Shown piece after piece: positions 12,700 through 17,233 of a stretch of 17,233 nucleotides of DNA. The notes below the pieces were generated by a model, which was not told the origin of the DNA, did not search any database, and worked only from the letters and a program-made list of their open reading frames with translations. The stretch spans positions 1 to 17,233 of the forward strand of contig DHGV01000011.1 of the NCBI GenBank assembly GCA_002402945.1, read 5' to 3'. Position 1 is the stretch's first letter, and every line of letters begins with the position of its first letter. This DNA comes from Pelotomaculum sp. UBA4789. GTDB lineage: Bacteria > Bacillota > Desulfotomaculia > Desulfotomaculales > Pelotomaculaceae. A program made the position numbers and the translations under genes.

Positions 12700-13980
12700 T
12701 TATAACCGCTGGATCAAATAGATATAGGCTGGCAGCCGGCTCTGTTTCTTTATTTCCAGGAATTTTGGCAGCAGCTCGCGCTTTTTGGGACTGTCCATCA
12801 ATGGTGACAGGTAGACAGCTCCTTTGCCGTGCGAAGGGACGGGAGCATCCCGCAGCAGTGCAGCCAGGGATTGATAGTGATCAGGTGAAAGCTCTTCTCC
12901 TAAAAGGAAATTGGCTGTAATTTCAATGTTTGCATAACTGGCATTGATTTCGAGCAGTTTCTGAAAAGCAGCGCGGACTTTTCCGGGATCCAGGGGTTTG
13001 TGGATGAATGCCAGGGTTGGCGCGTCAATAGACTCGAGACCGACATTGATGTAGGTGTAAAAAGGCAGTTGGTTCAGTTTTTCAAATAAATCATTTCCCG
13101 AATTGAGCAGGGAATCTACGCTGCCAAACAGGAACAGCCTGGGAGCCTTTGCCTGTGGATCCCCAAACCCAAAGGCCTCAATAGCTTCGGAGGCGGCCAG
13201 GCAGATCAATTCCTCTCTGGCGGCCAGCGCGTCGTGGTTTCCCAAAAACAAGGCATTATAATTCTCAATATTACGGCCGTAAAAGACCTTCAGCTGCCCG
13301 ATCTGCTCGAGAATATCTGTTTTAGAGCGGGTCTGATACTGCTGCGCCGATTTGACGAAGCAGAATTTGCAGTGGTAAAGACAGCCGTCTGCAATCATCA
13401 GCGGGACGATCTCATAATCAACATGGCGCGTATCGGGCGGCAGGACGGTAATGCGCCCACCAATGATCGAATGCAGTTTCACCGCTTTCTCGTGCAAAAT
13501 ATTTTCGTCATTATTGAGCACGAGATTGATGAAGTCTCTTACTTTGGCGGAGAGGCCGTCTCTTCGCGTCCCGTAAAGGTTTCCATATAGTTGAGACCAT
13601 GCCGCAAAGGCGCTCATAACATTGGGATTTGAAAAATAGTTGAATTCCCAGGCCGAATTGCTGGGGTAGGGCAGGCAGGGTAAATAATATTCACCCAGCC
13701 GGGAGACAATGCCCTTTTCGCCGCTTTCGTCGCCGACCGAATAATAAACCCAGTCATTGCCGTCGGTCCGTTTCAGCTGTTCAGCCAGGTGCGGCCAGCT
13801 TTTTAAGTTAAGCCCGCGGATGAACTTGATTTCCCCGTTTAAATTGAACAGGAATTCGTATTCGGGCGTTTTTATCACCGAGCATTTTCCATAGCGCAGG
13901 GGAAAACTGGCCTTAATTATTTCTCTGGGGAACTGCTTTTCAATAGTGATTGTATAATTATTCAGATAGACAGACTCCAT
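12700..13980 (-). CDS. Radical SAM protein of unknown function
   Basis: A 426-residue protein with the CX3CX2C motif of radical SAM enzymes (ADGCLYHCKFCF; C200, C204, C207), which binds a 4Fe-4S cluster and S-adenosylmethionine to make a 5'-deoxyadenosyl radical. Further family features are a glycine-rich segment and VGLESID near residue 315, the SAM-barrel strand seen in HemN/Elp3-like members. The first 190 or so residues form a separate N-terminal region without recognised domain, with aromatic residues and only isolated cysteines. No second cysteine cluster (SPASM) is seen at the C terminus. The start is ATG with GAGGT eight bases upstream. The gene has no operon partners: it is convergent with the acyl-CoA ligase and divergent from the ferritin-like gene. 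Substrate unknown. Confidence 0.88.
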   Translation of the reverse strand: MESVYLNNYTITIEKQFPREIIKASFPLRYGKCSVIKTPEYEFLFNLNGEIKFIRGLNLKSWPHLAEQLKRTDGNDWVYYSVGDESGEKGIVSRLGEYYLPCLPYPSNSAWEFNYFSNPNVMSAFAAWSQLYGNLYGTRRDGLSAKVRDFINLVLNNDENILHEKAVKLHSIIGGRITVLPPDTRHVDYEIVPLMIADGCLYHCKFCFVKSAQQYQTRSKTDILEQIGQLKVFYGRNIENYNALFLGNHDALAAREELICLAASEAIEAFGFGDPQAKAPRLFLFGSVDSLLNSGNDLFEKLNQLPFYTYINVGLESIDAPTLAFIHKPLDPGKVRAAFQKLLEINASYANIEITANFLLGEELSPDHYQSLAALLRDAPVPSHGKGAVYLSPLMDSPKKRELLPKFLEIKKQSRLPAYIYLIQRL

Positions 13981-14146
13981 GCTTTCTACCTCGCGTTTGT
14001 TTATTGCGCTTTGTGTTTAATGGTGCCTGTTTTATTGTAATTCTATCACCATTTTATGTTGCAGTAACGCCTTTTTATGCGCTATGTTTAAATGAGACAA
14101 TAGAAAAGACATATTATGTTTATATATCTACTTATTTAAAAGTATC

Positions 14147-14176
14147 TTGACAATCTGAATAAAATTGCGTTAGACT
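14147..14176 (+). promoter_or_regulatory. Promoter of the ferritin-like gene
   Basis: A perfect TTGACA -35 (14147-14152) and TAGACT -10 (14171-14176), 18-base spacer, about 32 bases before the start codon. Confidence 0.6.
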
Positions 14177-14208
14177 TAATTAAAAATAAAAAAGGGAGGG
14201 TTATTTTA

Positions 14209-14673
14209 TTGAAAACATTAGAGTATAAGAAGATTTTGGATTTTGCGATTATTTCTGAAATTCAGGCCAATGAGTATTACCTGGCTATAGCAAAGAAAGC
14301 TAAGGATGCTTCTGTAAAACAGTTGTTTACTGGATTGGCGGCTGATGAGTTGGCTCACAGAAAGAGCCTGGAAGCTTGTTTAAAAACTACTGCGGAAAAA
14401 TGTGATATGCTTGTATTTGCAAAGCCTGTAGACTATAAAATTTCTGAAACCGTTAAAAAGCCAGAAATTACCGCAGATATGAAGTTTGTTGATGCCATTG
14501 CCCTGGCTATGAAAAACGAGCAAGAGGCTATGGATATGTATAAAGCCATGGCAGCTTCCAGCCAAGGCGCTGAGCAGAAGAAAATGTTTGAGTCTCTGGC
14601 AGTGATGGAAGAAGGACACAAGGCAAATCTTGAAAATATCTATAATAATGCAGCATTTGCGGAAGTTTGGTAA
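14209..14673 (+). CDS. Ferritin-like di-iron protein (rubrerythrin-type, no rubredoxin domain)
   Basis: A 154-residue four-helix-bundle protein. The di-iron ligands appear as two pairs: E22 (NEYY) with E47-x-x-H50 (DELAH), and E104 (NEQE) with E134-x-x-H137 (EEGH). This is the rubrerythrin/erythrin pattern, and its internal symmetry suggests the usual helix-pair duplication. There is no C-terminal CxxC rubredoxin domain, so electron transfer to the centre would need a partner. Members of this family reduce peroxide or store iron in anaerobes; which applies here is unknown. The start is TTG at 14209, supported by the strong GGGAGGG ribosome site (14194-14200) eight bases upstream. A TTG start behind a strong site and a strong promoter is unusual but fits. 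A strong terminator follows, so it is a single-gene transcript. Confidence 0.88.
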   Translation: MKTLEYKKILDFAIISEIQANEYYLAIAKKAKDASVKQLFTGLAADELAHRKSLEACLKTTAEKCDMLVFAKPVDYKISETVKKPEITADMKFVDAIALAMKNEQEAMDMYKAMAASSQGAEQKKMFESLAVMEEGHKANLENIYNNAAFAEVW

Positions 14674-14720
14674 TAGATTGCACTTTTTTTGAGTATATAA
14701 ATTAGTTAAACAGATTGTCA

Positions 14721-14765
14721 AAAGAACACCTCCTGTCACTGTTTTTCAGGGATGTTCTTTTTTTT
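14721..14765 (+). terminator. Strong intrinsic terminator after the ferritin-like gene
   Basis: AAAGAACA (14721-14728) pairs with TGTTCTTT (14753-14760), and CCTG/CAGG extends the stem inside. The stem runs into a T-tract ending at 14765. It isolates the following carB gene from this transcript. Confidence 0.9.
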
Positions 14766-14804
14766 GCTAATTGTGACATAACAACATACAAATGCATAAA
14801 ATTT

Positions 14805-14813
14805 TGATATAAT
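14805..14813 (+). promoter_or_regulatory. Extended -10 promoter of carB
   Basis: TGA-TATAAT with the TATAAT at 14808-14813, about 70 bases before the start codon. The -35 is weak. No PyrR-type attenuator hairpin or terminator is seen between it and the gene. Confidence 0.5.
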
Positions 14814-14882
14814 TTAGATTTGAGTAAACATAATTTTTCAAAAGAGAAATTTCCTATTTATATGCGAAGCGGGAGGGGAAAT

Positions 14883-17233
14883 ATGCCAAAAAGGACCGAC
14901 ATCCACAAAGTACTGATCATTGGTTCAGGCCCGATCGTGATCGGTCAGGCTTGTGAATTTGACTACTCCGGCACCCAGGCCTGCAAAGCCCTGCGTAAAC
15001 TTGGATACCAGATTGTGCTGGTCAATTCCAACCCAGCCACTATTATGACAGACCCGGGAATCGCTGATGTAACCTACATAGAACCGTTGAATCTAAAAAG
15101 TCTGACCGATATCATTGCCAAAGAACGGCCGGACGCGCTGCTGCCCAATTTAGGCGGCCAGTCTGCCCTCAATTTGAGTTCGGAACTGCACAAGGCCGGT
15201 GTTTTAGAGAAATACGGAGTCAAGGTGATCGGTGTGCAGGTAGACGCTATTGAACGCGGTGAAGACCGCATTGCCTTTAAAGAAACGATGAACCGGCTGG
15301 GCATTGAGATGCCCCGCAGCAAACCGGCCTACAGTGTGGAGGAAGCTGAAATTATCGCCCAGGAACTTGGCTACCCTGTGGTTATCCGCCCTGCCTACAC
15401 TATGGGCGGTACCGGCGGTGGTTTGGTGTACAACGTTGAAGAATTAAGAACAATTGCCAACCGGGGTATCGCCGCCAGCCTGGTGGGGCAAATCCTGATC
15501 GAGGAGTCAGTGCTGGGCTGGGAAGAACTGGAGCTGGAAGTTGTCCGGGACGCCAAGAACCAGATGATAACTGTTTGCTTCATTGAAAACATTGATGCCA
15601 TGGGTGTGCACACCGGCGATTCATTTTGTTCGGCGCCGATGCTGACGATCAGCCCTGAGCTGCAGCAGAGGCTGCAAAAATACTCCTACGATGTAGTGGA
15701 GGCTATCCAAGTCATTGGCGGCACCAATGTTCAGTTTGCCCACGATCCCAAAACCGGCCGGGTGGTGATCATTGAAATCAACCCCCGTACTTCCCGCTCC
15801 TCCGCCCTGGCCTCCAAAGCCACCGGTTTTCCCATCGCTTTGATTTCGGCTATGCTGGCAGCCGGCCTGACGCTGGACGAAATCCCCTACTGGCGGGATG
15901 GCGCCCTGGATAAATACACTCCTTCCGGGGATTATGTGGTGATCAAGTTTGCCCGCTGGGCTTTTGAAAAGTTTCCCGGTTCCCTGGATAAACTGGGGAC
16001 CCAGATGCGTGCTGTCGGTGAAGTGATGAGCATCGGCAAAAACTATAAAGAAGCCGTTCAGAAAGCCATTCGCTCCCTGGAAATCAACCGGTACGGGCTG
16101 GGTTTTGCCAAAGATTTCAACCGCCTTACCCTGGAAGAATTACTGGCGCTGCTGGCTGAGCCATCGAGTGAACGCCAGTTTATCATGTATGAAGCCCTGC
16201 GCAAAGGCGCCGATATTGAGCACCTTTACCGGCTGACCCATATCAAGCCCTGGTTTTTACAGCAGATGAAGGAGCTTGTTATACTGGAAGAAGAGATCAT
16301 AAAGCACAAAAACGGGCGCCTCCCGGATGAACTGCTGGTCCGGGCGAAAAAAGACGGTTTCGCCGACCGTTATTTAGCATTGCTCTTAAACCAGCCGGAA
16401 CCGGATATTCGCCGGCGCAGGACCGCTTTGGGGATTGTCGAAGGATGGGAAGCCGTACCGGTCAGCGGTGTTGAAAACGCTTCATATTATTTTTCCACTT
16501 ATAATGCCCCGGATCTGACTGCATCCAGCGACAGGCAGAAAGTTATGATCCTCGGGGGTGGGCCGAACCGGATCGGCCAGGGCATTGAGTTTGACTACTG
16601 CTGTGTGCATGCGGCCTTTGCCCTGCGTGATATGGGCTTTGAGACAATCATTGTCAACTGCAACCCGGAGACGGTTTCCACCGATTATGACACATCGGAC
16701 AAACTGTATTTCGAGCCGCTGACAGTAGAAGACGTGCTTAGCATCTATGAAAAAGAAAAGCCGCTGGGTGTTATTGTCCAATTCGGCGGGCAGACACCGC
16801 TGAACATTGCCGCTGAACTGGAAAAAGCAGGCGTGAAAATACTGGGCACATCACCTGAGACTATCGACTTGGCCGAAGACCGCGACCGGTTCCGCCAGAT
16901 CATGGATAAACTTGACATCCCCATGCCGGAATCCGGGATGGCGGTGAATATTGAGGATGCCCTGGCTATCGCCAACCGGATTGGCTATCCCCTGATGGTC
17001 CGCCCTTCATATGTTTTGGGCGGCCGTGGTATGGAAGTTGTTTACGATGAGGAAATGCTCCGCCAGTACCTGGCGGCCGCGGTCGGTGTTACACCGGAAA
17101 GGCCGATTCTGATCGACAGGTTCCTGACGAATGCGATTGAAGCGGAAGCAGACGCCATTGCCGATGGGACAGATGCTTTTGTGCCGGCGGTAATGGAACA
17201 TATCGAACTGGCCGGCATCCACTCCGGAGACTC
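14883..17233 (+). CDS. carB: Carbamoyl-phosphate synthase large subunit, 3' end cut off by the window
   Basis: The first 783 of about 1,070 residues. CarB makes carbamoyl phosphate from bicarbonate, two ATP and ammonia delivered by the glutaminase subunit CarA, feeding pyrimidine and arginine synthesis. The two homologous halves are visible: LIIGSGPIVIGQACEFDYSG at residue 11 and the matching MILGGGPNRIGQGIEFDY in the second half. First ATP-grasp site: R129, R169 with the glycine loop (TMGGTGGG), TNVQF (Q284) and IEINPR (E298), in line with the E. coli enzyme. The second half has RPSYVLGGRGME and ends in AGIHSGD at the edge. Several usually constant strings differ: DSFCSAPMLTI for DSITVAPAQTL and YTPSGDYVV for FEPSIDYVV, which suggests a divergent CarB subfamily. 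Start: ATG after GGGAGGGG (14871-14878). No carA lies directly upstream. Confidence 0.95.
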   Translation, partial: MPKRTDIHKVLIIGSGPIVIGQACEFDYSGTQACKALRKLGYQIVLVNSNPATIMTDPGIADVTYIEPLNLKSLTDIIAKERPDALLPNLGGQSALNLSSELHKAGVLEKYGVKVIGVQVDAIERGEDRIAFKETMNRLGIEMPRSKPAYSVEEAEIIAQELGYPVVIRPAYTMGGTGGGLVYNVEELRTIANRGIAASLVGQILIEESVLGWEELELEVVRDAKNQMITVCFIENIDAMGVHTGDSFCSAPMLTISPELQQRLQKYSYDVVEAIQVIGGTNVQFAHDPKTGRVVIIEINPRTSRSSALASKATGFPIALISAMLAAGLTLDEIPYWRDGALDKYTPSGDYVVIKFARWAFEKFPGSLDKLGTQMRAVGEVMSIGKNYKEAVQKAIRSLEINRYGLGFAKDFNRLTLEELLALLAEPSSERQFIMYEALRKGADIEHLYRLTHIKPWFLQQMKELVILEEEIIKHKNGRLPDELLVRAKKDGFADRYLALLLNQPEPDIRRRRTALGIVEGWEAVPVSGVENASYYFSTYNAPDLTASSDRQKVMILGGGPNRIGQGIEFDYCCVHAAFALRDMGFETIIVNCNPETVSTDYDTSDKLYFEPLTVEDVLSIYEKEKPLGVIVQFGGQTPLNIAAELEKAGVKILGTSPETIDLAEDRDRFRQIMDKLDIPMPESGMAVNIEDALAIANRIGYPLMVRPSYVLGGRGMEVVYDEEMLRQYLAAAVGVTPERPILIDRFLTNAIEAEADAIADGTDAFVPAVMEHIELAGIHSGD

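Noticed and set aside
12570..12920. + strand 116-codon frame between and over the radical SAM gene
   Set aside because: Most of it is antisense to the radical SAM C terminus; no ribosome site and no family match.

Overview
This 17.2 kb window looks like the chromosome of an anaerobic, low-to-moderate GC Gram-positive bacterium (Firmicutes, probably a Clostridia/Peptococcaceae-like or Negativicutes relative). That is inferred from strong AGGAGG-type ribosome sites, the use of ATG, GTG and TTG starts, a GEMM-type c-di-GMP riboswitch, an AbrB/SpoVT relic, a rubrerythrin-like di-iron protein and the style of the acyl-CoA ligase. No rRNA, tRNA, CRISPR array or intact mobile element was seen.

Left part (1-8203): a cyclic-di-GMP signalling cluster, all on the + strand. 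After a decayed serine-recombinase end (1-234, - strand) comes a c-di-GMP-I riboswitch followed by an intrinsic terminator. It sits in the leader of a GAF-GAF-HD-GYP protein (478-2199). Two more soluble sensor proteins follow: PAS-PAS-GGDEF-HD-GYP (2548-4533) and PAS-PAS-GAF-PAS-GAF-HD-GYP (5201-8203). Each of these two begins with the same duplicated module of about 340-370 bp: promoter, leader, a relic of an AbrB-type gene, and the first 35 or so codons. The three proteins together could synthesise (one GGDEF) and degrade (three HD-GYP) c-di-GMP. The first also appears to be controlled by c-di-GMP through its riboswitch, which would give feedback.

Middle part (8204-10902): a structured intergenic stretch, then two - strand genes. 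One is a small HD-domain phosphohydrolase that seems to be transcribed leaderless. The other is a membrane-bound cardiolipin synthase with two HKD motifs.

Right part (10903-17233): an acyl-CoA synthetase (+) with a 60-bp in-frame tandem duplication near its N terminus, convergent with a radical SAM protein of unknown function (-). Then come a TTG-started ferritin-like di-iron protein with a strong terminator, and the first 783 codons of a carbamoyl-phosphate synthase large subunit (carB). This carB has its own promoter, has no carA directly upstream, and runs off the right edge.

The most interesting points are the riboswitch-controlled HD-GYP gene whose domain lacks a usually conserved histidine, the duplicated promoter/AbrB-relic/N-terminal module feeding two different sensor proteins, and the A-tract inside the GGDEF-HD-GYP gene.
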